Assembly: GCA_947497945.1 (NCBI GenBank)
Contig: CANMIP010000003.1
Location: forward strand, 223,707-287,706
Length of the DNA: 64,000 nt
Direction of reading: 5' to 3'
From: an uncultured Tropicimonas sp.
Lineage (GTDB): Bacteria > Pseudomonadota > Alphaproteobacteria > Rhodobacterales > Rhodobacteraceae
In this document: piece after piece, positions 8,111 to 16,716 of the stretch
Numbering within the stretch: position 1 is the stretch's first letter
Layout of the letters: the number at the start of each line of letters is the position of its first letter
Made by a program: the position numbers and the translations under genes
The notes under the pieces: model-generated
Seen by the model: the letters and a program-made list of their open reading frames with translations, nothing else
Databases searched by the model: none
Told to the model about the DNA's origin: nothing

Positions 8111-9481
8111 ATGAAAAAGACACTTGCCCTGGCTCTCGCCACATCCACGGCCCTGACCGCCCCGACCTTCGCCGAGATGCTGGATGTGGAGAAGGACGAG
8201 CTGACCTTCGGTTTCATCAAGCTGACCGACATGGCCCCACTCGCCGTGGCCTATGAGAAGGGCTATTTCGAGGATGAAGGCCTCTTCGTGACGCTCGAAG
8301 CCCAGGCCAACTGGAAAGTGCTGCTCGACGGCGTGATCGGCGGCCAGCTCGACGGCGCCCATATGCTCGCCGGACAGCCGCTCGCCGCCACGATCGGCTT
8401 CGGCACCGAGGCGCATATCATCACCCCCTTCTCCATGGACCTCAACGGCAACGGCATCACCGTCTCCAACGAGATTTGGGCGTTGATGAAGGAACATGTC
8501 GAGCATGATGCCGACGGCAAGCCGGTCCACCCGATCCCGGCCACGGCGCTGAAGCCGGTCGTCGAAGCCTTCGCCGATGAGGGCAAACCGTTCAACATGG
8601 GCATGGTCTTCCCGGTCTCCACCCACAATTACGAGCTGCGCTACTGGCTCGCCGCTGGCGGCATCAAGCCGGGCTACTACTCCCCCGAGGACGTGACCGG
8701 TCAGATCGACGCCGAGGTTCTGCTCTCCGTCACCCCGCCGCCGCAGATGCCCGCCACGATGGAAGCCGGCACGATCTACGGCTACTGCGTCGGCGAGCCG
8801 TGGAACCAGCAGGCCGTGTTCAAGGGCATCGGCGTTCCGGTCATCACCGATTACGAGCTCTGGAAGAACAACCCGGAGAAGGTCTTCGGCATCTCGGCTG
8901 CCTTCCAGGAAGAGAACCCGCAGACGACCATCGCCGTGACAAAGGCGCTGATCCGCGCCGCCATGTGGCTCGACGAGAACGACAACGCCAACCGTCCGGA
9001 AGCCGTGGAGATCCTCTCCCGCTCCGAATATGTCGGCGCCGATTATGACGTGATCGCCAACTCCATGACCGGCACGTTTGAGTACGAAAAAGGCGACAAG
9101 CGCGAAGTCCCCGATTTCAACGTGTTCTTCCGCTACAACGCGACCTACCCCTACTATTCCGACGCCATCTGGTACCTGACCCAGATGCGCCGCTGGGGCC
9201 AGATCGCCGAAGCCAAGCCGGATAACTGGTACGACGAGGTCGCCAAGTCGGTCTACAAGCCGGAAATCTACCTCGCCGCCGCGGAAAGCCTCATCGATGA
9301 CGGCCTTGCCACCAAGGACATGTTCGACTTCGACACCGATGGCTACAAGGCCCCGACCCCTGCCGAGGATGTCATCGACGGCATCGGTTATGACGGCAAG
9401 GCCCCGAACGCCTATCTCGACAGCCTGCCGATCGGCCTGAAAGGCGAGCAGAAAGTCGTCGGCAACGCCGTCGAGGGCTAA
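8111..9481 (+). CDS. nrtA: NrtA nitrate/nitrite-binding periplasmic protein
   Basis: The solute-binding component of the NrtABCD nitrate transporter. The 456 residues start with a Sec signal peptide ([21 protein letters not shown], cleavage near residue 21), followed by the CmpA/NrtA fold: [38 protein letters not shown], and [16 protein letters not shown] 8111 is preceded by GAGGT at a good distance; the longer frame from 8000 runs through the leader terminator and would lose the signal peptide. First gene of the transporter operon. Confidence 0.95.
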   Translation: MKKTLALALATSTALTAPTFAEMLDVEKDELTFGFIKLTDMAPLAVAYEKGYFEDEGLFVTLEAQANWKVLLDGVIGGQLDGAHMLAGQPLAATIGFGTEAHIITPFSMDLNGNGITVSNEIWALMKEHVEHDADGKPVHPIPATALKPVVEAFADEGKPFNMGMVFPVSTHNYELRYWLAAGGIKPGYYSPEDVTGQIDAEVLLSVTPPPQMPATMEAGTIYGYCVGEPWNQQAVFKGIGVPVITDYELWKNNPEKVFGISAAFQEENPQTTIAVTKALIRAAMWLDENDNANRPEAVEILSRSEYVGADYDVIANSMTGTFEYEKGDKREVPDFNVFFRYNATYPYYSDAIWYLTQMRRWGQIAEAKPDNWYDEVAKSVYKPEIYLAAAESLIDDGLATKDMFDFDTDGYKAPTPAEDVIDGIGYDGKAPNAYLDSLPIGLKGEQKVVGNAVEG

Positions 9482-9675
9482 CCCCCGCCTGACCATCCCC
9501 GGCCCCACGACTCCCAGGGGCCGGATCCGGGATGGCGGGCGGGGCGATGTTCCGCAGGAACCAGCGTCCGACCCGCCATCCCGACCGCAGACAGATCAAA
9601 GCCAAGCCATTCCCGAGCCCGCCCGTCGCCCCCACGGCCAGACGCCAGCTCCCCGCCAGACCGAGGACCCGCAAG

Positions 9676-10761
9676 ATGACCGCCATCGACCCAGATACCC
9701 TGAGCGCCGACGAGGCCCGCGAAGCCCGCAAGGCAAAGCTCTTCACCCGCATCAACAAGGCCGATTCCTGGTTCAAGGTGCTCGGCCTGTCCTTTGTGAC
9801 CCCGCTCCTGAAGGCCGCCGCCGGGGACAACCCGAAAGCCCAGTTGAAGGAAATCTGGCTGCTGCTCGGCGTCCCTGTCCTCGCCATCTGCTGCTTCCTG
9901 GCCCTGTGGGCCAATCTCGCTCCGAAAGTTCAGACATCGCTTGGCGCCGTCCCCGGCCCGGCCCAGGTCTGGGAACAGGTGATCAACCTCAACGAGGACG
10001 CCAAGCGCGAAAATCAGAAGGAAGCGGATTTCTACCAGCGCCAGGATGAGCGCAACGCCAAGCTGGAGGCTGCTGGCAAATCCGACAAGATCAAGCACCG
10101 CCAGTATACCGGCAAGCCGACCTATTACGACCAGATCTGGACCTCGATCCAGACGGTGTTCTTCGGCTTCCTGCTGGCCTCCGCCATCGCCATCCCGCTC
10201 GGCATCGTCGCCGGCCTCTCGCGCGCCGGCGAAGCGGCCCTCAACCCGGTCATCCAGATCTTCAAGCCGGTCTCGCCGCTGGCCTGGCTGCCCATCGTAA
10301 CCATGATCGTCTCGGCCACCTACACGACCAATGACGGCATGTTCACCAAGTCCTTCCTGATCTCGGCCATCACCGTGACGCTCTGCTCGCTCTGGCCGAC
10401 GCTGATCAACACCTCGCTCGGCGTTGCCTCCATCGACAAGGATCTCGTCAACGTCTCCAAGGTCCTGAAGATGAACACCTGGACCAAGATCACCAAGCTG
10501 GTGCTGCCCTCCGCCCTGCCGCTGATCTTCACCGGCCTGCGTCTCTCGCTCGGTGTCGGCTGGATGGTCCTGATCGCCGCCGAAATGCTGGCCCAGAACC
10601 CGGGTCTCGGCAAATTCGTCTGGGACGAGTTCCAGAACGGCTCCAGCCAATCGCTCGCCAAGATCATGGTCGCGGTCTTCACCATCGGCATTATCGGCTT
10701 CCTGCTCGACCGCCTGATGTTCGCGCTGCAATCCCTCTTCACCTTCTCGAACAATCGGTGA
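9676..10761 (+). CDS. nrtB: NrtB nitrate/nitrite ABC transporter permease
   Basis: Inner-membrane permease of 361 residues. Hydrophobic segments appear near residues 50-75 (LLLGVPVLAICCFLALWANL), 155-180, 215-230 and further on, with the transporter EAA-loop region EAALNPVIQIFKPVSPLAWLP contacting the ATPase. It has an N-terminal cytoplasmic extension rich in Lys/Glu and a charged periplasmic insert (about residues 105-150). I start at ATG 9676; an upstream ATG at 9532 would add 48 Arg/Pro-rich residues. Its stop overlaps the GTG of nrtCD. Confidence 0.93.
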   Translation: MTAIDPDTLSADEAREARKAKLFTRINKADSWFKVLGLSFVTPLLKAAAGDNPKAQLKEIWLLLGVPVLAICCFLALWANLAPKVQTSLGAVPGPAQVWEQVINLNEDAKRENQKEADFYQRQDERNAKLEAAGKSDKIKHRQYTGKPTYYDQIWTSIQTVFFGFLLASAIAIPLGIVAGLSRAGEAALNPVIQIFKPVSPLAWLPIVTMIVSATYTTNDGMFTKSFLISAITVTLCSLWPTLINTSLGVASIDKDLVNVSKVLKMNTWTKITKLVLPSALPLIFTGLRLSLGVGWMVLIAAEMLAQNPGLGKFVWDEFQNGSSQSLAKIMVAVFTIGIIGFLLDRLMFALQSLFTFSNNR

Positions 10762-12467
10762 CCCAGATGAGCATCCTCAAGTTCGAAAACGTTTCCAAGA
10801 GCTTCGGTGAAGGCACGGCGAAAACCGATATTCTCAAGAATATCAATCTCGATGTCGCGGAAGGCGAGTTCCTCGTCCTCCTTGGCTTCTCCGGCACCGG
10901 CAAGACCACGCTGATCAACCTCATGGCCGGGCTCGAGTTCCCGACCAAGGGCGCGGTCACCTTCAAGGGCGCTCCCATCACCGGCCCCGGCCGCGAGCGT
11001 GGCGTGATCTTCCAGAACTACTCGCTGATGCCCTGGCTCACGGTTGCCGGAAACGTCAAGCTCGCCGTGGACACCGTCTTCCCCAAGATGCCGGGCGCCG
11101 AGAAAGAGGCCCTCGTCGACAAATACGTGCGTATGGTCGGCCTCTCCCACGCCGCCGCCCGCCGCCCCGCCGAGCTGTCCGGCGGCATGCGCCAGCGGGT
11201 GAACGTGGCCCGTGCGCTGGCCATGTCCCCGGAGCTGCTGCTGCTCGACGAGCCGCTCTCCGCACTGGACGCGCTGACCCGCGCCAATCTCGCCGACGAG
11301 ATCGAGCATATCTGGGAAGCGGACAAGAAGACCTGTGTCCTGATCACCAATGACGTCGACGAGGCCATCATCCTCGCCGACCGCATCATCGCCCTGAACC
11401 CGGACGGGACGCTGGGCGAGGAGTTCCGCGTCAACATCCCCCGCCCGCGCGACCGTGGCGAGATGAACCATGACGAGGAGTTCAAGCGCCTGCGCGGTGT
11501 CGTCACCAAATACCTGATGGATGCCGGCATCGAGGCCAAGGCCGAGGAAACCCGCGAGCTTCCCAATGTCACCGCCATCCATAACGAGCTGCCCCCTGCC
11601 GCGCTGAAAGCGGCCCAGGCCGGCGGCAGGATCGACAAATACCTGGAGTTTTCCCAGCTCCACAAGATCTACCCCACGCCGAAAGGCCCGCTCACCGTCG
11701 TCGAGGATTTCAATCTCAAGATGAACAAGGGCGAGTTCATCTCCCTGATCGGCCATTCCGGCTGCGGCAAGTCCACGGTCCTGACCATGGCCGCCGGCCT
11801 CAACGACATCTCCAAGGGCGTCATCAATCTCGACGGCCGCGGCGTTGTCGGCGCCGATCCGGAGCGCGCGGTGGTCTTCCAGTCCCCCTCGCTCTTCCCC
11901 TGGCTCACCGCCAAGGAAAACGTCGCCGTCGGCGTGGAAAAGGTCTATCCCCGCGCCTCGCGTGCCGAGCGGCAGGACATCATCGAGTATTACCTCGAAC
12001 GCGTTGGCCTCGGCGACAGCATGGACAAGGCGGCCGTGGATCTCTCCAACGGCATGAAGCAGCGCGTCGGCATCGCCCGTGCCTTCGCCCTCAGCCCCAA
12101 GCTGCTGCTGCTCGATGAACCCTTCGGCATGCTCGACAGCCTGACCCGCTGGGAGTTGCAGGAAGTCCTCATGGAAGTCTGGTCCCGCACCAAGGTCACC
12201 GCGATCTGCGTCACCCATGACGTGGACGAGGCGATCCTGTTGGCCGACCGCGTCGTCATGATGACCAACGGCCCGCAAGCCACCATCGGCCGCATCGTCG
12301 ACGTCGACCTGCCCCGCCCTCGTACCCGCAAGGCGCTGCTGGAGCACCCGGATTACTATCTCTACCGCGAGCAGGTCCTCTCCTTCCTCGAGGAATACGA
12401 GCACGGCGCCACGCCGAAGCCCAAGCCGGAAGCCCCCAAGGCTGAAGAGAAGAGCGAGGCGGCCTGA
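10758..12467 (+). CDS. NrtC-NrtD fused double ATPase of nitrate transporter
   Basis: A 569-residue protein with two complete ABC ATPase domains in tandem. Domain 1 (about 5-255): Walker A GFSGTGKTT, signature LSGGMRQRV, Walker B LLLLDEP. Domain 2 (about 298-545): Walker A GHSGCGKST, signature LSNGMKQRV, Walker B LLLLDEP and H-loop VTHD. Domain 1 has VLITNDVDEA where the H-loop His is expected, so its switch His is replaced by Asn. It supplies both ATPase subunits for NrtB. Start is GTG 10758 overlapping the nrtB stop, or ATG 10767. Both arrangements keep the N-terminus in register. Confidence 0.92.
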   Translation: MTQMSILKFENVSKSFGEGTAKTDILKNINLDVAEGEFLVLLGFSGTGKTTLINLMAGLEFPTKGAVTFKGAPITGPGRERGVIFQNYSLMPWLTVAGNVKLAVDTVFPKMPGAEKEALVDKYVRMVGLSHAAARRPAELSGGMRQRVNVARALAMSPELLLLDEPLSALDALTRANLADEIEHIWEADKKTCVLITNDVDEAIILADRIIALNPDGTLGEEFRVNIPRPRDRGEMNHDEEFKRLRGVVTKYLMDAGIEAKAEETRELPNVTAIHNELPPAALKAAQAGGRIDKYLEFSQLHKIYPTPKGPLTVVEDFNLKMNKGEFISLIGHSGCGKSTVLTMAAGLNDISKGVINLDGRGVVGADPERAVVFQSPSLFPWLTAKENVAVGVEKVYPRASRAERQDIIEYYLERVGLGDSMDKAAVDLSNGMKQRVGIARAFALSPKLLLLDEPFGMLDSLTRWELQEVLMEVWSRTKVTAICVTHDVDEAILLADRVVMMTNGPQATIGRIVDVDLPRPRTRKALLEHPDYYLYREQVLSFLEEYEHGATPKPKPEAPKAEEKSEAA

Positions 12468-13408
12468 TGTCCGACGCGCAAACCCTCTCCCCCTCCAGCC
12501 AATCCGCCGCGCCGACCTTCATCCGCGTGACGGAAGTCTGGGTCCCGAATGAGGACGGCACCAGACTGGTCCTCAAGGACGGCCTCTACGGCGCCCTCGA
12601 CGGCTTCGCCGAAACCTCCCGCGCCGAGAGCTTCGCCTTCGGCGAGGGCCTGCCCGGCAAGGCCTGGGCCGAGAAGCGCCCGGTGGTGCTGAACGGTCTC
12701 AGCGGCACCTATTTCAAACGCGCCGCCGCCGCGGAAGCGGCCGGCCTGACCGCTGGCATCGCGCTCCCGGTCTTTGCCGGAAACGAGCTGCGTGGCGTCA
12801 TGACCTTCTTCTTCGGCGACGACGCTGAGCATGTCGGCGCGGTGGAAGTCTGGGCCAGCCCCGGCGACCATACCGACCCGCTGAAACTCGATGACGGCTA
12901 TTTCGGCACGGCCGAGCATTTCGGTTGGATCTCCCGCCATACCGAGTTCCCGCATGGCCAGGGCCTGCCGGGCCAGACCTGGGCCTCCGGACGCGCGGTC
13001 CTCTTCGAAGATCTCGGCGCCTCGCACAAGTTCCTGCGCGCCGAAAGCGCGGCCAAGGCAGGGATGACCGCCGGCCTCGGCCTTCCTGTCGCCGCACCGA
13101 ACACGCAGCCCCATGTCGTCACGCTCCTCTCCGCGCTGGACACCCCCATCGCCCGGCGTTTCGAGATCTGGGAAGGCAGCGCCGAGACCGGCTTCACCCG
13201 CATCAGCGGCGCCGACGAACACGGCAAGCCCCTGCCCGCGCCCGCCGATCCGCCGCGTTTCGAGACCGGTGCCGGCGTGCTCGGCACGGTCGCGGCCACG
13301 GCCATTCCCGCTGCGGTCGAGATGGCCTCCACCGCCGGCAATTCCATCGTCGCCCTGCCGATCCTCGCGGATGGCAAGGTGGTCCAGATCGCCGCCTGGT
13401 ATTTCTGA
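12467..13408 (+). CDS. GAF-domain repeat protein in nitrate operon
   Basis: A 313-residue cytoplasmic protein built of three GAF-like repeats. Repeat 1 (about 20-115) and repeat 2 (about 125-220) align by eye: VWVPNEDG/VWASPGDH, FGEGLPGKAWAEKRPVV/HGQGLPGQTWASGRAVL, and AGLTAGIALPV/AGMTAGLGLPV. Repeat 3 (about 225-313) is more worn (GAGVLGTVAATAI, IVALPILADGKVV). GAF domains bind small ligands, haem or NO. There is no output domain. The ATG overlaps the nrtCD stop by one base and a globin gene follows, so a sensing or nitrosative-stress role in nitrate assimilation is plausible but inferred. Confidence 0.82.
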   Translation: MSDAQTLSPSSQSAAPTFIRVTEVWVPNEDGTRLVLKDGLYGALDGFAETSRAESFAFGEGLPGKAWAEKRPVVLNGLSGTYFKRAAAAEAAGLTAGIALPVFAGNELRGVMTFFFGDDAEHVGAVEVWASPGDHTDPLKLDDGYFGTAEHFGWISRHTEFPHGQGLPGQTWASGRAVLFEDLGASHKFLRAESAAKAGMTAGLGLPVAAPNTQPHVVTLLSALDTPIARRFEIWEGSAETGFTRISGADEHGKPLPAPADPPRFETGAGVLGTVAATAIPAAVEMASTAGNSIVALPILADGKVVQIAAWYF

Positions 13409-13419
13409 GAGGACGCGAG

Positions 13420-13842
13420 ATGAACGAGACCCAGATCACCCTGATCCAGGAAAGCTTCGCCAAGGTCGTCCCGATCAAGCAGCAGGCCGGCGAAATCTTC
13501 TACGCGAAGCTCTTCGAGATCGCCCCCGAGGTGCGCCCGCTCTTCAAGGCGGATGTGACCGAACAGGCCGGCAAGCTGATGACCATGCTCGGAACGGTCG
13601 TCAACGGGCTGCGTGACCTCGACAAGATCGTCCCCGTCGCTCAGCGGATGGCGGTCGAGCATGCCGGTTTCGGCGTCGAGCCTGCCCATTACGCCCCCGT
13701 CGGCGCCGCCCTGATCGCCACGCTCGAAACCGGGCTCGGCGAGGATTTCACCCTTGAGACCCGCGAAGCCTGGGTCGCCGCCTACGAGATCCTGTCCAAC
13801 GTGATGATCGACGCGGCTTCCGCCCAAGGAGACACAGAATGA
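13420..13842 (+). CDS. Single-domain globin in nitrate assimilation operon
   Basis: A 140-residue globin of the flavohaemoglobin/Vitreoscilla type without reductase domain: LIQESFAKVVPIKQQAGEIFYAKLFEIAPEVRPLF at the N-terminus corresponds to helices A-C with the conserved Pro, and the proximal His appears in RMAVEHAGFGV. Single-domain globins can oxidise NO to nitrate. Here it sits directly before nirB and overlaps it by four bases (ATGA), so the likely job is scavenging NO formed as a by-product of nitrite reduction, or protecting the sirohaem enzyme. An SD-like GAGAGGA precedes ATG 13420. Confidence 0.9.
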   Translation: MNETQITLIQESFAKVVPIKQQAGEIFYAKLFEIAPEVRPLFKADVTEQAGKLMTMLGTVVNGLRDLDKIVPVAQRMAVEHAGFGVEPAHYAPVGAALIATLETGLGEDFTLETREAWVAAYEILSNVMIDAASAQGDTE

Positions 13843-16286
13843 CCAAGCAGAAACTCGTCGTCATCGGCGCCGGCATGGCCTCCGGCCGAGCGCTGGAACA
13901 GCTCTTCGACGCAGATCCCGACGGTTGGGACGTGACCCTCTTCAACGCCGAACCGCGCGGTAACTATAATCGCATCATGCTCTCGCCGGTCCTGTCGGGC
14001 GAAAAGGAATTTCCCGAGATCGTCACCCATGATGATGCATGGTATGAAGAACATGGCGTAACCTGCCGATTTGGCGAGAAAATCACCAAGATCGACCGGG
14101 ACGCAAAAACCGTCACCGGCGAGAGCGGCGCGCCGCTTGCCTATGACAAGCTTCTGGTCGCCACCGGCTCCAACCCTTTCATCATCCCGCTGCCGGGCCA
14201 TGATCTCGACGGCGTCATCGCCTATCGCGATCTCGAAGACACCAACACAATGATCGACGCCGCCGCCATTCCCGGCAGCAAGGCGGTGGTGATCGGCGGT
14301 GGCCTGCTCGGACTGGAGGCGGCCGCCGGCCTCAAGCTGCGCGGCATGGACGTGACGGTCGTCCACCTGATGGGTCACCTCATGGAGCGCCAGCTCGACG
14401 AGGCCGCCGGTTACCTGCTCCGCAAGGCGCTGGTGGATCGGGACATCAACGTGATGTGCTCGGCAAATTCGAAGGAAATCAAAGGTGAAGACGGCAAAGT
14501 TAAAGCGCTCCTGCTTGAAGACGGCACCGAGCTTCCCTGCGATATCCTCGTCATGGCCGTCGGCATCCGCCCGAACACGGCGCTCGGGCAAGAGGCCGGT
14601 CTCGCCACCGGTCGCGGCATCCATGTCGACCATCACATGGTCACTTCTGATGAGGACATCCTCGCCGTCGGCGAATGCGTCGAACATAACGGCGCGGTTT
14701 TCGGCCTCGTCGCCCCGCTCTATGACCAGGCGAAAGTCGTCGCCCAGACGCTGCTTGGCGAAAAGGCGCATTTCGTCCCGAAAGAGGTCTCGACAAAGCT
14801 CAAGGTTACTGGCTGCGACCTCTTCTCGGCGGGCGATTTCGCCGATGGCGACGACCGCGAGGACATCGTCTTCCGCGACCCCGCCCGCGGCGTCTACAAG
14901 CGCCTGATCCTCAAGGAGAACAAGATCATCGGCGCCGTCATGTATGGCGACACCGCCGACAGCTCCTGGTTCTTCGGGTTGATGAAGGACGAGGAGGACA
15001 TCTCGGAGATGCGCGAGACGCTCATCTTTGGCCCCGCCTACCAGGGGGGTGACCCGCTGGACCCTATGGCGGCCGTTGCAGCCTTGCCGGCTGACGCAGA
15101 AATCTGTGGTTGCAACGGCGTTTCCAAGGGCGACATTGTCGCCGCCATCGAAGGTGGGGCGACCGACCTCGCCGCCGTGCGCGCGACGACCAAGGCGTCC
15201 GGCTCCTGCGGCACCTGCACCGGGTTGGTCGAGCAAGTTCTCGGTGTCACGCTGGGCGACGCTTTCGTCATCCCAGCCGCGCAGAGCATCTGTGGCTGCA
15301 CCGAGCACAGCCATGAAGATGTCCGCCGCCTGATCAAGTCCCAGGAGCTGAAAAGCCAGGCCGCCGTCTGGCAGGAACTCGGCTGGAAGTCGAAAGATGG
15401 CTGCCATGTCTGCCGCCCGGCGGTGAACTATTACCTGCTCGCCGACTGGCCGATCCAATATCAGGACGACCCGCAGAGCCGCTTCATCAACGAGCGCAAG
15501 CACGCCAACATCCAGAAGGACGGCACCTTCTCCGTCGTGCCACGCATGTTCGGCGGCATGACCACGCCGGACGAACTGCGCGCCATCGCCGATGCGGCGG
15601 ACAAATACGACGTCCCCACAGTGCACGTGACCGGCGGCCAGCGCATCGACCTGCTGGGCGTGAAGGGCGAAGACCTGCCCGCCATCTGGGCCGATCTGAA
15701 CAAGGCCGGGCTGGTCTCGGGCCACGCCTATTCCAAGGGCCTGCGCACGGTGAAGACCTGTGTTGGCACCAATCACTGCCGCTTCGGTACGCAGGACAGC
15801 ACCGGGCTCGGCATCAAGCTCGAACAGAAGCTCTGGGGCGCCTGGTCGCCGCACAAGTTCAAGCTCGCCGTCTCTGGCTGCCCGCGCAATTGCGCCGAGG
15901 CCACCTGCAAGGATCTCGGTGTCGTCTGCGTCGATAGCGGCTACCAGGTCGGCGTCGGCGGCGCGGCCGGAATGGATCTGCGCGAGACCGACCTGCTGGC
16001 ACAAGTCCCCACCGAGCAGGAAGCCATCGACGTCACCGTCGCCTTCTACCAGCTCTACCGCGAGCACGCGAAATATCTCGACCGCCCCTATAAATGGATC
16101 GCCAAGGTCGGGCTGGACTGGGTCAAGGAGCGCGTCATCGACGATCTCGACAACCGCAAGGCCCTGATCGAGCGTTTCGAGCTTTCCCAGACCGTCTACC
16201 AGAAGGACCCCTGGGCCGAGCATGCCGAAGAGCGCGCCGAAACCTACCAGCCGCTCGCCGATCTCGTCCCTCAGGCCGCCGAATAG
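13839..16286 (+). CDS. nirB: Assimilatory nitrite reductase large subunit NirB
   Basis: Reduces nitrite to ammonium with NAD(P)H. The 815 residues hold an N-terminal FAD/NAD reductase region (VVIGAGMASGRALEQL; second Rossmann motif VVIGGGLLGLEAA near 150), a BFD-like [2Fe-2S] domain (CGCNGVSKGDIV and GSCGTCTGLV, about 420-470), and two nitrite/sulfite reductase repeats with the sirohaem-[4Fe-4S] ligands TCVGTNHCRFG and SGCPRNCAEATC near 640-690. Every cluster ligand is present. It overlaps the globin gene and is followed by nirD after 94 bases containing a hairpin. Confidence 0.97.
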   Translation: MTKQKLVVIGAGMASGRALEQLFDADPDGWDVTLFNAEPRGNYNRIMLSPVLSGEKEFPEIVTHDDAWYEEHGVTCRFGEKITKIDRDAKTVTGESGAPLAYDKLLVATGSNPFIIPLPGHDLDGVIAYRDLEDTNTMIDAAAIPGSKAVVIGGGLLGLEAAAGLKLRGMDVTVVHLMGHLMERQLDEAAGYLLRKALVDRDINVMCSANSKEIKGEDGKVKALLLEDGTELPCDILVMAVGIRPNTALGQEAGLATGRGIHVDHHMVTSDEDILAVGECVEHNGAVFGLVAPLYDQAKVVAQTLLGEKAHFVPKEVSTKLKVTGCDLFSAGDFADGDDREDIVFRDPARGVYKRLILKENKIIGAVMYGDTADSSWFFGLMKDEEDISEMRETLIFGPAYQGGDPLDPMAAVAALPADAEICGCNGVSKGDIVAAIEGGATDLAAVRATTKASGSCGTCTGLVEQVLGVTLGDAFVIPAAQSICGCTEHSHEDVRRLIKSQELKSQAAVWQELGWKSKDGCHVCRPAVNYYLLADWPIQYQDDPQSRFINERKHANIQKDGTFSVVPRMFGGMTTPDELRAIADAADKYDVPTVHVTGGQRIDLLGVKGEDLPAIWADLNKAGLVSGHAYSKGLRTVKTCVGTNHCRFGTQDSTGLGIKLEQKLWGAWSPHKFKLAVSGCPRNCAEATCKDLGVVCVDSGYQVGVGGAAGMDLRETDLLAQVPTEQEAIDVTVAFYQLYREHAKYLDRPYKWIAKVGLDWVKERVIDDLDNRKALIERFELSQTVYQKDPWAEHAEERAETYQPLADLVPQAAE

Positions 16287-16290
16287 GCAT

Positions 16291-16334
16291 CCTTTTTCCG
16301 GAAATATCCTCGGGGGGAGCGCGGCTCGCCGCGC
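16291..16334 (+). repeat. Gene-end motif copy and GC-rich hairpin after nirB
   Basis: Five bases after the nirB stop is CCTTTTTCCGGAAATATCCT (16291-16310), one of three copies in this window of a CCTTTYnnnnAAATATCCyCG motif found just after genes. It is followed by GCGCGGC TC GCCGCGC (16319-16334), a seven-base-pair hairpin with a two-base loop. There is no T run, so this is probably a processing or stability element between nirB and nirD and not a full terminator. Confidence 0.5.
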
Positions 16335-16380
16335 GGGGGGCAGACAGCCCCCCTCCCCGCCTCAACACAGGAACCGCCCC

Positions 16381-16716
16381 ATGACCAACTGGATCGACAT
16401 TGGCGCGCTCGAAGACATTCCCACCCGCGGCGCCCGCGTGGTGAAGACCGCCCTCGGCTGTGTGGCCATCTTCCGTACCGGCGAGGATGAGGTCTACGCC
16501 CTCGAAGATCGCTGCCCCCACAAGGGCGGCCCGCTCTCCGAAGGCATCGTCCACGGCGCCTCGGTCACCTGCCCACTGCATAACTGGGTCTTCAGCCTCG
16601 ACACCGGCCTCGCACAAGGCGCCGATGAGGGCTCCGTCCCGACCTATCCCGCCCGCGTCGAACAGGGACGCATCCTGCTCGACGCCGCCCGCCTCGAGCG
16701 CCGGAGCGCCGCGTGA
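16381..16716 (+). CDS. nirD: Nitrite reductase small subunit NirD (Rieske-type)
   Basis: A 111-residue Rieske-fold protein. The two cluster motifs are CPHKGG (Cys-x-His) and CPLHNW (Cys-x-x-His), about residues 43-65, as in NirD proteins that keep a [2Fe-2S] centre. It works with NirB as the small subunit. ATG 16381 follows AGGAACCGCCCC; a longer frame from 16222 lies inside nirB. Its TGA stop overlaps the GTG start of nasA. Confidence 0.94.
   Translation: MTNWIDIGALEDIPTRGARVVKTALGCVAIFRTGEDEVYALEDRCPHKGGPLSEGIVHGASVTCPLHNWVFSLDTGLAQGADEGSVPTYPARVEQGRILLDAARLERRSAA

Noticed and set aside
10320..12404. 694-residue open frame on the minus strand across nrtB/nrtCD
   Set aside because: It is the mirror of the plus-strand nrtB and nrtCD genes, which have full family motifs; long antisense frames are expected in high-GC codon-biased DNA.
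13782..16223. 813-residue open frame on the minus strand across nirB
   Set aside because: Antisense shadow of nirB; no motifs and Gly/Val/Asp-rich composition typical of reversed coding DNA.
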